From: Candidatus Neoehrlichia procyonis str. RAC413
Lineage (GTDB): Bacteria; Pseudomonadota; Alphaproteobacteria; Rickettsiales; Anaplasmataceae
DNA length: 64,000 nt
Assembly: GCF_000964795.1 (NCBI RefSeq)
Contig: NZ_LANX01000001.1
Location: forward strand, 434,001 to 498,000
Direction: 5' to 3'
Part shown: positions 9,901 through 17,718 of the stretch, piece after piece
Layout: the number at the start of each line of letters is the position of its first letter
How positions within the stretch are numbered: the stretch's first letter is position 1
Notes under the pieces: model-generated
The model's database searches: none
Seen by the model: only the letters and a program-made list of their open reading frames with translations
Told to the model about the DNA's origin: nothing
Translations under genes and position numbers: made by a program

Positions 9901-11147
9901 ATTTCAGAAAAGATTTTATCCCTAATCATCTCATCAATAAATGCAAATGGAGCATCTTCCCTATAAGCAACTGAATAACTATTAATAATTGCAATAATCT
10001 CATCAACACCTTTTATAAAAAAAGCAAGCAAATGGTTATAAAAAAAATCCCAACTGCCAGGAGAGATTAACAATACTACTAATGATATTTTCAATGTTCT
10101 AACTATTACATCAGGTAAAGGACTTTGTACCATTCCAAATATATATGCCAAAGCTGAACATACTAAAAATAATGTCAATACACTAAAAACTAGATGTTTA
10201 AAAACTTCATTATTTATTATTTTTTTAAATATTTGTTCTCCAGTTTTATCTAATCGTAGTCTTACTTCTTTACGTATACTCTCAAATATTGACCAAGTTT
10301 TTGCTTTCTTAACACCGCTTATAAAATTTATTTCATATCCTCCCGCATTATCATAATAATAGGTGTCCATTATTTTTACATATATTTTCCACCCCTTTTC
10401 TAAATGTACTTTGTTACACTTATTATCTATTATACCTTTATCATCCGATGAATAACTTCCAATACCTCCAATATCTGAAGATTGATATCCTATATGAACT
10501 ATTGGAGAGATAGGATATCTCATAATATTAAGAGTCTCATTAGGATCCGGATCGTTATCTCGTCTTAAAAGTAAATATGCCCCATATCCATCTTTAAACC
10601 AGCAAGGAGATCCATATTTCCCTGAAAGTTCATCTGTACCTTTCTGATCAAATGTCGCACATGTTATTGTGCAACTATTGTTAAAAAACTTCTTTGTAAT
10701 AGGATAATATGGACCACATATCCTATCCATAGGAACAATAGAATCATATATCGGATTATCTTTATTAACATCTACCAACCCCGCGGTTATATTTTTTATA
10801 GGAGTAAATTTCTTATAATCCTTATCCCACGCAGTCCACATACCCAATGTTTTTAATACAATTGTCGTACCATCTGTAACAAATCCTGTATCTTTCCATC
10901 TAACTGTATGACTTGGATTTCTTACAGATATTGTTCTACCTGAAGAGTTATCATTAGCTTTAAAGCTTGCATCATCATTTGGATCATAATAAGCGTTAAC
11001 AGTAAGAGATTTTTCTGAGCTAAAATGATCGGCCGCAATACACTTATATGTAGGAGATTCACCACTTGAACACGAAGCTAATATTAAGCATAATAATATT
11101 AAATTCAAAAAAATAAATTTATAGCCAATATTTAAACTATTTATCAT
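1..11147 (-). CDS. virB6-4: VirB6-4: giant T4SS inner-membrane protein with acidic repeat tail (partial, 3' end outside window)
   Basis: VirB6/TrbL-family channel protein of the type IV secretion system, last gene of the virB6 series. The frame is open from ATG 11147 to the left edge, at least 3,715 codons. Residues 1-26 form a lipoprotein signal ending LILASC (lipid Cys26). A periplasmic-type domain follows, then several membrane segments (about 306-570 and 735-785) containing the FDGW core at about 487, which all four VirB6 paralogues here share. A second half rich in Asp/Glu follows: a run of seven Asn near 970, 46-residue repeats at about 1120-1390, then 116-166-residue composite repeats to the window edge. 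It starts 14 bp after virB6-3, with a weak GAGG upstream, so it is probably co-transcribed. I infer that the repeat tail is the cytoplasmic or translocated part. Family and order are certain; the true length is unknown. Confidence 0.93.
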   Translation of the reverse strand, partial: MINSLNIGYKFIFLNLILLCLILASCSSGESPTYKCIAADHFSSEKSLTVNAYYDPNDDASFKANDNSSGRTISVRNPSHTVRWKDTGFVTDGTTIVLKTLGMWTAWDKDYKKFTPIKNITAGLVDVNKDNPIYDSIVPMDRICGPYYPITKKFFNNSCTITCATFDQKGTDELSGKYGSPCWFKDGYGAYLLLRRDNDPDPNETLNIMRYPISPIVHIGYQSSDIGGIGSYSSDDKGIIDNKCNKVHLEKGWKIYVKIMDTYYYDNAGGYEINFISGVKKAKTWSIFESIRKEVRLRLDKTGEQIFKKIINNEVFKHLVFSVLTLFLVCSALAYIFGMVQSPLPDVIVRTLKISLVVLLISPGSWDFFYNHLLAFFIKGVDEIIAIINSYSVAYREDAPFAFIDEMIRDKIFSEIVWTVKVRALIIANFVSIFFVVIVIFSVIFYVFLCMYAFVIYMTAFVGITFLIGLMPILFIGILFSQLKSLFDGWLTQCISFALQSILMFTLIAMFGALIMNYYYRIFGFTACYNEWLNFRLCFTENSCIFDVHVFNWTPGQKYDTVVIGLPIKGSFSRDYKDKDQDFSGNARYVFTGGGAVIRVPPDYRTTDFRYVDYPFFDPDTESKGVPGGVTVSDSSVFVKLSQLINSLVVATSNYSISRLSVLIGNELDKLVNKQEISNESRNKYMSLLNTHVVNGRIDKDAIIGYLISEIIGSSAITATSQEKLNEQYDYNIIKGIKNGDLLIWTEIFGLMIVSFLIWQMRAFIQSLAVSLSGGSMMSQTIAGMYDSGFTKIFSGIPLIGGVISKIDQSIDQLRIMARMKVASQVSDTVNRIPLMMRYGFGDKVGTAVDVVGGAIKATKAVGDFLTSEPHLKFEASRLNYMRAFVGAHLGFSPLQAMKYLGMHTIGKLAGYREGNLIYNITEDRRAFLDNLRTLTMGAPKYQPSPYIPEKKDNNNEKPSNQIKRDDSANNNNNNNNCNDLEESGRDEVTGDRAKINEPSPDYDQDTVTQGEKLDTVKDVFHKLSPQVKRDKEVNDFVDEHGNIYLNDNNIKDACKGLSELKRMLDSTTDAGARSCIQSDIFKLETALRDKLGNDFDQVIRDYESDDNINYNDIRDEMLYAVNQAERLDTVEDRFHNYSDLEEGGRDEVTGDITRINELPPDYYEPSPDYDQDAVTHIERLDTVEDGFHSYNDLEGGGRDEVTGDLTRINEPSPDYDQDTVTHIERFNTTEDGLHSYNDLEESGRDEVTGDKTKINEPLPDYDQDVLTHIERLNTTEDGLHSYNDLEESGRDEVTGDKTKINEPLPDYDQDALTHIERLNTAEDGLRSYNDLEEDGHDEVTGDKTKINEPLPDYDQDALIHIERLDTVEDGFHSYNDLEEGRRNEVTDDGTKIPLDGDLKSDYEGGTTFVDQAYTDKNDDVQVKEHDEAIGDGTRIPLPDHDAVSQDERLGNVEDKSSSYSSIEDNRDENVVSGMPYSMPDNKGEREHDEVSDNRSELDGDVKLDSDVKYEVAGRGKIDESDYYGSVPDDSFIEQASTDKDDVQVKEHDEAIDDGTKVPLPDHDAVSQDEKLGNVEDKSSGDSNLEENKGEDVVGDMHHSMPDNKGEREHDEVSDNRSELDGDVKYELAGRGKIDESDYYGSVPDDSFIEQASTDKDDVQVKEHNEAIDDGTKVTLPDHDAVSQDERLGNVEDKSSDDSNLEENKGEDVVGDMHHSMPDNKGEREHDEVSDNRSELDGDVKYELAGRGKIDESDYYGSVPDDRATFIEQASTHENDVQVKEHDEVTGDGTKISLDGDLKSDYEGGTAFVGQTSTDKDDVQVKEHDEAIDDGTKVTLPDHDAVSQDERLGNVEDKSSGDSNLEENKGEDVVGDMHHSMSDNKGEREHDEVSDNRSELDGDVKYELAGRGKIDESDYYGSVPDDSFIEQASTDKDDVQVKEHDEAIDDGTKVPLPDHDAVSQDEKLGNVEDKSSGDSNLEENKGEDVVGDMHHSMPDNKGEREHDEVSDNRSELDGDVKYELAGRGKIDESDYYGSVPDDSFIEQASTDKDDVQVKEHDEAIDDGTKVPLPDHDAVSQDEKLGNVEDKSSGDSNLEENKGEDVVGDMHHSMPDNKGEREHDEVSDNRSELDGDVKLDRDVKYEVAGRGKIDESDYYGSVPDDRATFIEQASTHENDVQVKEHDEVTGDGTKISLDGDLKSDYEGGTAFVGQTSTDKDDVQVKEHDEAIDDGTKVTLPDHDAVSQDERLGNVEDKSSGDSNLEENKGEDVVGDMHHSMPDNKGEREHDEVSDNRSELDGDVKLDRDVKYELAGRGKIDESDYYGSVPDDRATFIEQASTHENDVQVKEHDEVTGDGTKISLDGDLKSDYEGGTAFVGQTSTDKDDVQVKEHDEAIDDGTKVTLPDHDAVSQDERLGNVEDKSSGDSNLEENKGEDVVGDMHHSMSDNKGEREHDEVSDNRSELDGDVKYELAGRGKIDESDYYGSVPDDSFIEQASTDKDDVQVKEHDEAIDDGTKVPLPDHDAVSQDEKLGNVEDKSSGDSNLEENKGEDVVGDMHHSMPDNKGEREHDEVSDNRSELDGDVKLDRDVKYEVAGRGKIDESDYYGSVPDDSFIEQASTDKDDVQVKEHDEAIDDGTKVPLPDHDAVSQDEKLGNVEDKSSGDSNLEENKGEDVVGDMHHSMPDNKGEREHDEVSDNRSELDGDVKLDRDVKYEVAGRGKIDESDYYGSVPDDRATFIEQASTHENDVQVKEHDEVTGDGTKISLDGDLKSDYEGGTAFVGQTSTDKDDVQVKEHDEAIDDGTKVTLPDHDAVSQDERLGNVEDKSSGDSNLEENKGEDVVGDMHHSMPDNKGEREHDEVSDNRSELDGDVKLDRDVKYELAGRGKIDESDYYGSVPDDRATFIEQASTHENDVQVKEHDEVTGDGTKISLDGDLKSDYEGGTAFVGQTSTDKDDVQVKEHDEAIDDGTKVTLPDHDAVSQDERLGNVEDKSSGDSNLEENKGEDVVGDMHHSMSDNKGEREHDEVSDNRSELDGDVKYELAGRGKIDESDYYGSVPDDSFIEQASTDKDDVQVKEHDEAIDDGTKVPLPDHDAVSQDEKLGNVEDKSSGDSNLEENKGEDVVGDMHHSMPDNKGEREHDEVSDNRSELDGDVKLDRDVKYEVAGRGKIDESDYYGSVPDDRATFIEQASTHENDVQVKEHDEVTGDGTKISLDGDLKSDYEGGTAFVGQTSTDKDDVQVKEHDEAIDDGTKVTLPDHDAVSQDERLGNVEDKSSGDSNLEENKGEDVVGDMHHSMPDNKGEREHDEVSDNRSELDGDVKLDRDVKYEVAGRGKIDESDYYGSVPDDSFIGQASTDKDDLQIKEHDEAIDDGIRIPLPDHDAVSQDERLGNVEDKSSDDSNLEENKGEDVVGDMHYSMPDNKGEREHDEVSDNRSELDGDVKYELAGRGKIDESDYYGSVPDDSFIEQASTDKDDVQVKEHDEAIDDGTKVTLPDHDAVSQDERLGNVEDKSSDDSNLEENKGEDVVGDMSHSMPDNKGEREHDEAIDDGTKVTLPDHDAVSQDERLGNVEDKSSGDSNLEENKGEDVVGDMHHSMSDNKGEREHDEVSDNRSELDGDVKLDSDVEYEVAGRGKIDESDYYGSVPDDSFIEQASTDKDDVQVKEHDEVTGDGTKIPLDDDLKSEYEEGTAFVGQASTNENDDVQVKEHNEAIGDGTKI
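6977..7800 (-). repeat. 138-bp tandem repeats inside virB6-4 (46 residues each)
   Basis: The phrase CATAATCTGG recurs at 7085, 7223, 7361, 7499 and 7637, exactly 138 bp apart. Each unit encodes a variant of ERLNTTEDGLHSYNDLEESG followed by RDEVTGD and a DYDQD tail. A further lone copy lies near 8115-8215, on the N-terminal side. Units nearest the membrane domain are the most diverged. Confidence 0.93.
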
Positions 11148-11161
11148 AAATAATTTTAGCC

Positions 11162-14100
11162 TCAAGACTTATCATCTTTACCATCACTGTTTAAAACTTC
11201 ATCAACATCTTTACTCAATTTATCAATTCTTGATGCATCATCACTTCGTGACAATTTCTCTACCTTACCTTCATAATCATTAATTAATTGGCTTAAATTA
11301 TTATTATCTTCCTTGAACAATTCTACATTAACATTGCTTTTATCGCCATTTACACCTACATTTTCGTTATCGTTCTCATCATCGTTTTCCATAAGTGTGT
11401 GAACCTCACCTTTACCATATATACCATCACCATCTATATCTCCTACACCACCAGATACTGTATCTTCACCATTAACAGGTATTGCTCTACCACTAGCATC
11501 TCCTATATCACTAGATACTATATCTTCACAATCAACAGGCATTGCTCTATCACTAACATTTTCTACACCACCGGATATTGTGTCTTCACCATTTACAGGT
11601 ATTGCTCTACCACTAGCATCTCCTACACCACTAGATACTGCGTCTTCACCACCAACAGGCATTGCTCTACCACTAACATTTCCTACACCACCGAATACTG
11701 TATCTTCACCATTAACAGGTATTGCTCTACCACTAGCATCTCCTACACCACTAGATACTGTATCTTCACCATTAACAGGTATTGCTCTACCACTAGCATC
11801 TCCTACATCACTAGATATTGCATCTTCAGAATCAACAGGCACTTCTCTACCACTTGTAGCATCGTTTTTCCTTACATTGCTAGATACTGTGTCTTCCCCA
11901 TCAACATCACATTTTTCTTTATCATTATCTGCTTCTCTAGAATGTAACGGCTTATCACTACTTTTTCTTCTAATATCAAGATCTGCCCCAACGTTACTAT
12001 TAACCATTCGACGAGCTGAATGAATAATATTCTGTGTCTCCTGATCCAATCCTACTGTAGACAATAAAGACTGAGTAGCCCAGTGAACACTGGTACTAAT
12101 TCCAGAAATACTACCAGAAATTGAATGTGCCATAGCCTCTGATAAGCCACGAAAAGCTCTCATAGCATTACCAATAACTATTAAAATCAATACCGATGTC
12201 AGTTCAAATGGAAGACCTAAAAACCCTACATTATGTCTAGATTGTCCTTCTCTTACTCTCTCATTAATAGATAAATCATTAGAATAACCAACAGGTAACA
12301 TAAAAGATATTAAGCATATATCTATAGGTGCTTCATCAGCATCATCTGAAGGAAACTTTATTCCATAAAAACATTTGTTACATGCAGAAAAATCAGTAAT
12401 TTTATATAAACTGGTTAGTAATACTTGATTTAAAAATGCCAAAGCAGCAAATAAAATTATAGGTTGTAAAGAAAAATTCACTAACATTTTTATCCAAGCA
12501 TCAAAAAGAGTTTTAGTAAGCTGAAACAAAAGAAAAGCAAAAAACAATGGAGCCAATGTAATTAAAAATGCAGCAGCAACAATAGAAAATAAGTACATTA
12601 TCATTGCTTCAATAATGCATACAAAAAATGAAATACATGCCCATATAATACCAATAAATATCATCCAGCCTACAGGTCCTGCCACAAGTAAAGAAATAAA
12701 TCTGAGCCAAGTTTCCCCTGTTAACAATACTCCCATTGTTGAATCAAGAAACTTAAAAGAGCTATCTCCATCTAAATAACCATTAAATGCCCCTATAATA
12801 TCTGTAACACCTATAATAAATAATGAGAAAAAGTGTTCGCTAAAAAATTGCCAACTATTTTGAGAAAATAACATCAAAATCACTGCCATTTTTACTATTC
12901 TAACAACTAAATCATACTTAGTTACCTTTATAACACCTATAAGATATCCAAAAACTGAAAACATTATATATAAGGTAATTAACGCTTGAATCGCTCCCCA
13001 TAATGAAGACGATTTTGTATGATGACTGTATATAAGCTGAATAGCTCCAAATTTATTTAATTTTTTGGCATTTTGTATTGCCGAAGGTATATCATCAACG
13101 TTACCATCTACACCATACAATATATATAGAAGTGCACCTTTAATTTTAGAAAATAAATTAGATAAATGTGGTTCCCATGTAGAAAAAAATAGTCTTACTG
13201 AATAATAATTATCCTGAAGATATTTCGGTTCCTTAAACTGATCATCATAATGCGGATCAATCTTCACACCTAAATAAATAGTTCCAGACTTTGGTGGATT
13301 ATCAACATTAATTTCATATATTCCCTTAGTCTTTGTATTTTGTGTATTTAACTCAAAATGTTCATTAGAATTGCCAGGAAATTCTGTAGGAGAGCTATCT
13401 CCTATATACATAAATAATTTTTCCCCAGATTCAACAGTACATATTCTATTCCAAAATACTGTATAATTACCTATTAAGCTATTTCCGGGTACACTCATAA
13501 TACCCTTAATATACGATTGTGCAGGTACTGGATTTTTAATTTTATAATTATGATTTAATTTTAAACTATAATCCTTTATAGACTCAGAAGCATTAGTATT
13601 CTCATAAAACGTGTTTGAAATAGTAGAACCACCATCCTTATTAAAGCGTAAACTATCATCTGCTGAAATTACTACAAAAAACCCCCCAAGAATGTCATAG
13701 CTATTACTCAGATTAACATTTTGTATAGCATTCCCTTGACTAATATCATCTAAAATTTTTTCTTCAGTAGTAGGACATATAACCTTATCATTTAACACTT
13801 TTAATACAGATCTAACACAACTAGGACTATTAATTGAATCTGATGGTTTGCATATCATACCACAATTACAGTTAATATCATAACCAGTATAATTATTCAT
13901 AATGTTTTTAATTATTTGATAATCAGTATCATGCTTTATTGTTTTTTTTATACTATTTTGATAATCAGTGAATTTTTTAATTATCTCATCATATTTTTTA
14001 ACATAATCATCATCGTTAACAAAAAATCCTTTACTATTAGGCAAATGATTATAATAAGCATAAGGATCTGATTTATACATATTATTGGAATATTGCAATT

Positions 14101-14977
14101 GTGGAGGTATCACTGCTTGTGTAAACTGACCAGGAAAAAATACATCTTTATAACTACTCTTTAAGAAGTTAGTATAATCTCCTTTTAACAAACTACAGCT
14201 TTTTTTTAACTCATCTAATGATAATTTTTTTGTAGAGAAAGAACGTGCATCATATGCATATTTACTTATTATCCAATTTGGGTAATCATTAATTTTTTTG
14301 ATCTTTACAGCAGCAAGTTTCTCTCCTGGTTTAACCCACAAATCATAATCAGCATTAAACTGAGAATATTTATTACTATTTTTTGTATTCAAAACTCTAT
14401 TATCTGAATATATTTTTATTGTAGTACCTTTTAAGCGTGGTATAATATTATCAACAGCTTGACATTGATTTTCATTTTTTATAAAATAAGACGATAATCC
14501 ACTATTACATATGTCTTTAGCTAAAATAGGAGTATTGCATTCTTTATCTCTAAAAAATTCATCATCAGAGTAATATATTATTTTTTTGCTATCTAGCCAT
14601 TCCTTGCTACAATCCTTTACATCTATATCTGTACTCCCCAAAGAAAATCTTAAATAGTCACCTTGCATTGCTTTAATAGGAATAGCTTTACCAGTTGATG
14701 TTAATAACACAGAAACATCCATTTCCTTTGATTCATTGGTATCATAAGGACATAAATTTATTGTATTTGTAACATTAAGTACAACCCTTTCTGAGGCAGA
14801 AATTGTACGACCTGTATTAATCCAATAAGTAGAAGGATTTTTTCTATCTGCTCCCTCAGGAGGGACTCGAACTTTTACTTCAACAGAACTATTGCTAAAT
14901 CCTTGACCCGTTTCTATACAGTTCACCCCACAACCAGTTAACAAAAAAATTAACAATAAATTTATTAATTGCTTCAT
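11162..14977 (-). CDS. virB6-3: VirB6-3: T4SS inner-membrane channel protein with 20-residue repeats
   Basis: VirB6/TrbL-family protein of 1,271 aa. Residues 1-16 are a lipoprotein signal ending FLLTGC (lipid Cys16). A large Cys-containing domain, probably periplasmic, reaches about 640. A membrane block spans about 660-1000, with the core motif FDAWIKMLVNFSLQPIILFA near 825, matching the equivalent stretch of the VirB6 proteins on either side. The C-terminal part is hydrophilic, with seven or so copies of a 20-residue repeat (about 1033-1186; type DTVSSGVGDASGRAIPVNGE) and an acidic end. The start has AGGA a few bases upstream and follows virB6-2 by 11 bp, which points to one transcript. A decayed copy of its repeat-border region sits at 27399-27548. 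The tail is far longer than in classical VirB6 (about 300 aa). Confidence 0.93.
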   Translation of the reverse strand: MKQLINLLLIFLLTGCGVNCIETGQGFSNSSVEVKVRVPPEGADRKNPSTYWINTGRTISASERVVLNVTNTINLCPYDTNESKEMDVSVLLTSTGKAIPIKAMQGDYLRFSLGSTDIDVKDCSKEWLDSKKIIYYSDDEFFRDKECNTPILAKDICNSGLSSYFIKNENQCQAVDNIIPRLKGTTIKIYSDNRVLNTKNSNKYSQFNADYDLWVKPGEKLAAVKIKKINDYPNWIISKYAYDARSFSTKKLSLDELKKSCSLLKGDYTNFLKSSYKDVFFPGQFTQAVIPPQLQYSNNMYKSDPYAYYNHLPNSKGFFVNDDDYVKKYDEIIKKFTDYQNSIKKTIKHDTDYQIIKNIMNNYTGYDINCNCGMICKPSDSINSPSCVRSVLKVLNDKVICPTTEEKILDDISQGNAIQNVNLSNSYDILGGFFVVISADDSLRFNKDGGSTISNTFYENTNASESIKDYSLKLNHNYKIKNPVPAQSYIKGIMSVPGNSLIGNYTVFWNRICTVESGEKLFMYIGDSSPTEFPGNSNEHFELNTQNTKTKGIYEINVDNPPKSGTIYLGVKIDPHYDDQFKEPKYLQDNYYSVRLFFSTWEPHLSNLFSKIKGALLYILYGVDGNVDDIPSAIQNAKKLNKFGAIQLIYSHHTKSSSLWGAIQALITLYIMFSVFGYLIGVIKVTKYDLVVRIVKMAVILMLFSQNSWQFFSEHFFSLFIIGVTDIIGAFNGYLDGDSSFKFLDSTMGVLLTGETWLRFISLLVAGPVGWMIFIGIIWACISFFVCIIEAMIMYLFSIVAAAFLITLAPLFFAFLLFQLTKTLFDAWIKMLVNFSLQPIILFAALAFLNQVLLTSLYKITDFSACNKCFYGIKFPSDDADEAPIDICLISFMLPVGYSNDLSINERVREGQSRHNVGFLGLPFELTSVLILIVIGNAMRAFRGLSEAMAHSISGSISGISTSVHWATQSLLSTVGLDQETQNIIHSARRMVNSNVGADLDIRRKSSDKPLHSREADNDKEKCDVDGEDTVSSNVRKNDATSGREVPVDSEDAISSDVGDASGRAIPVNGEDTVSSGVGDASGRAIPVNGEDTVFGGVGNVSGRAMPVGGEDAVSSGVGDASGRAIPVNGEDTISGGVENVSDRAMPVDCEDIVSSDIGDASGRAIPVNGEDTVSGGVGDIDGDGIYGKGEVHTLMENDDENDNENVGVNGDKSNVNVELFKEDNNNLSQLINDYEGKVEKLSRSDDASRIDKLSKDVDEVLNSDGKDDKS
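11420..11880 (-). repeat. 60-bp tandem repeats in virB6-3
   Basis: The block GG(T/C)ATTGCTCTA(C/T)CACTA (plus-strand reading) recurs every 60 bp at about 11477, 11537, 11597, 11657, 11717 and 11777, with degenerate copies at each end. It encodes 20-residue units and keeps the frame. It is unrelated in sequence to the virB6-4 array. Confidence 0.93.
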
Positions 14978-14988
14978 ATTTTGTCCTA

Positions 14989-17718
14989 TTAGTCTGTAAA
15001 ACTAGATGGAGGTCTTTGTGGTATTTGTACTGCCGATTGCGGTCTCTTAACATTTGAACTAGTTGGAGATAACTGTGAGAAAGGACCATCATCACGACTA
15101 CCATCGCTTCCTCTACTATACATTTTACTACTCATTTTATATCTCGCTATATCCATACTATATTGCCTACCTCCCCCAACAAAACTCAAAAGATTCTCTG
15201 TTGCTCCATCAGCAACTGATGACAAATTTGAAAATAACCCAAAAATAGAAGTACACATTTCTCCGGCAATACCAATAAAGCTCTTCATTGCATGGGATAA
15301 TATTACAAACATAATGATATTACTAAATGCAGCCGGTATCCCTATAAACAGTACATTACCATTATTTACAACATCTCTTATATTCTCGTTAAAACTAGAT
15401 ATTGGAGAAAATCCCATTGGTAACAAAAATTCAATTAAACAAAAATGTACCCCATGAGATAATGAAATATCTAATACACATGTATCACAAACTTGAAAAT
15501 TCAACATACCATATATAATGTTATGTATTGCTTGTACTAATAATGCAAGAGAAGCAAATATAATAATAGGCTGCATAGATGTTTGCAATAATGCCTTAAT
15601 CCATGCATCAAAAATTGCCTTAGTACGCCTAAATAAAATACAAATAATAAAAAAAGGTGCTATACATAATAATAATCCTATCGCTACAATAGAAATTAAA
15701 TATGTAATCACTGATATCAATATACACCATATTAACGTAACTAATCCCCATAAAACTAAAAATAATGATAACCATCCTACTGGACCTGCAAACAATAATG
15801 ATAATATTTGCATCCATGTTTGACTGAATGAAAACCTATATAATAAGCTATCTAAAAATTCAAAACTTCCACCTTGATTTCCCGTCATAATGCGAATCAA
15901 CTCTAAAGGAGCATTAATAAATAAATCAAACAAATGATCTTTAAAGAAAACCCAACTATTAGGACGAAGAACATAAATTACTATGCTTATTTTTACTACT
16001 GACACTAAAATATCAAATAATGAAAGTCTAGAAAATCCTACAATGAAAAATAACACACTAATTAATAGATACAATGTCAGTAATGCATTTACCATTTTTA
16101 TAAACGAACCATTATGAGTGATATTGTCATATATTACCCGTATTGCACTATGAGAATTGTGTTTATCAGTAGAATATAGTGCCACGTAAACTTGATCTTT
16201 TACCCAATTAATAACATATGAAATAATTTGTGGAATGTTTTTAGGCACAACAGTCCTAATTTCAAAATACCCAACATTATTATCATACCCATCACCATTA
16301 TCCCTTACCGCATAATATAAATCTCCCGATTGATTTATAGGAATATTGATAATATTATTATTAATAAAATCTAATTTTGTAGTACCTTTATCACCTGGAT
16401 ACATTGTAGGTATATCTTTAGATATAACATAATATAAACTATCCTTTATATGAGCACTACAATCTTTAACTATGTGAATATCATACGATCCTGCTAGTTT
16501 TGATATTTTAGTAAAGTTGTACTGATTTTCTACAGTTAACAACATTGTATGAGGATTTACTGAATTATTTGTCGATGTTGTATTTTTTATATTGCGATTA
16601 ATATCATATCTATGATTATAATTCTCAACATTAAAAACTATATCATCTTTAAATTCATATCCATAATTTACTAACAAGTATTCTTTTACGTTTGCAAACT
16701 TATTGGTAACTTCAAAATCAAAAGTCTTATCATTATTAACAACTTGACCATTTAATTTCAATCTTACAAGTGGTAAGACATCAAATTTTTGATGATTTTG
16801 GACAACTTGCTTCGTATTGGACGTTAAAGTAATAAAATAGTACGGCTTTGTTATAGAAGGATATTCTAAAGAGAATATATTGCCACACATTGCATTCACA
16901 GTATATGCATCATATATTTTTTTGTATTTTTCAAATACCTTTTTGTACCGTCCTGTTAACACACTGTATGCATCTTGTGTCAATTGGCTCTTTAACGCAT
17001 TTAACCTATCCTTCTCCTTCTCTACATATTCATCAGCACTATTACAAATATACCATTCATCACTGTGCAAATTTGTATTGCTATAATCTGTATCATCCGG
17101 AATAGTACTAGTAGAACTATTATCATAAAGAATATATAGTGGATAATTATCAACCCAATCCGGAAGTACTGATCCTTTATCATCTACAGGATATAGCATA
17201 TTAGTAAATCTACTATTTTTTATATTTTTACCTTTCTCTATACCAATATTTACAAAATATTCTGTATTAATTTTCTGTTCTTTGCATAATTTTTCATTTA
17301 AAACACATATTTCACCATCACAACCACCTTCACATATTTCTTTTGTAATATTTCCTGATAAATTAGGTTGTAAAAAAAAATAAATTTTTTCTCCTTTCAT
17401 TATATTATATGGAAAATTTATTGATACAGCAGCTTCACTGTCATTACTTGTGTAATCAGGCATAACTTTTACAGAAGCATGCGCATCTTGACAAAAATCT
17501 AATCCAACTGGACTAATTCTCAGCTCAATATTAGATCCTGCTTTTACAGCCGCGTCCGCTTTCACCCATAAACCTAACTGATTATTATCACTTTTTCTTA
17601 ACTTAGCAGGAATAATAGTTTTTATTGTATCAAAAAACACATCATTTTGTGATATACAGCCATGATATCCACATCCTGAAAGCAAAAAAACCAACACTAA
17701 TATAACAATTTTTGGCAT
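14989..17718 (-). CDS. virB6-2: VirB6-2: T4SS inner-membrane channel protein
   Basis: VirB6/TrbL-family protein of 909 aa. The N-terminus is a lipoprotein signal ending FLLSGC (lipid Cys16). A Cys-containing domain reaches about 530. At least five hydrophobic segments lie between about 540 and 850, and the conserved core FDAWIKALLQTSMQPIIIFA starts near 703. The C-terminus is short and Ser/Pro-rich (SPTSS, PQRPPSS) and has no tandem repeats. It lies 11 bp upstream of virB6-3 but is separated from virB6-1 by a 364-bp spacer filled with degenerate repeats, so an internal promoter is possible. I infer that it is an inner-membrane T4SS component; which paralogue does what is not readable here. 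Confidence 0.92.
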   Translation of the reverse strand: MPKIVILVLVFLLSGCGYHGCISQNDVFFDTIKTIIPAKLRKSDNNQLGLWVKADAAVKAGSNIELRISPVGLDFCQDAHASVKVMPDYTSNDSEAAVSINFPYNIMKGEKIYFFLQPNLSGNITKEICEGGCDGEICVLNEKLCKEQKINTEYFVNIGIEKGKNIKNSRFTNMLYPVDDKGSVLPDWVDNYPLYILYDNSSTSTIPDDTDYSNTNLHSDEWYICNSADEYVEKEKDRLNALKSQLTQDAYSVLTGRYKKVFEKYKKIYDAYTVNAMCGNIFSLEYPSITKPYYFITLTSNTKQVVQNHQKFDVLPLVRLKLNGQVVNNDKTFDFEVTNKFANVKEYLLVNYGYEFKDDIVFNVENYNHRYDINRNIKNTTSTNNSVNPHTMLLTVENQYNFTKISKLAGSYDIHIVKDCSAHIKDSLYYVISKDIPTMYPGDKGTTKLDFINNNIINIPINQSGDLYYAVRDNGDGYDNNVGYFEIRTVVPKNIPQIISYVINWVKDQVYVALYSTDKHNSHSAIRVIYDNITHNGSFIKMVNALLTLYLLISVLFFIVGFSRLSLFDILVSVVKISIVIYVLRPNSWVFFKDHLFDLFINAPLELIRIMTGNQGGSFEFLDSLLYRFSFSQTWMQILSLLFAGPVGWLSLFLVLWGLVTLIWCILISVITYLISIVAIGLLLCIAPFFIICILFRRTKAIFDAWIKALLQTSMQPIIIFASLALLVQAIHNIIYGMLNFQVCDTCVLDISLSHGVHFCLIEFLLPMGFSPISSFNENIRDVVNNGNVLFIGIPAAFSNIIMFVILSHAMKSFIGIAGEMCTSIFGLFSNLSSVADGATENLLSFVGGGRQYSMDIARYKMSSKMYSRGSDGSRDDGPFSQLSPTSSNVKRPQSAVQIPQRPPSSFTD

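Noticed and set aside
11399-12023. Plus-strand open frames opposite the virB6-3 repeats
   Set aside because: They exist because a 60-bp repeat lacking stops in one copy lacks them in all; composition is unlike neighbours and there is no ribosome-binding site.
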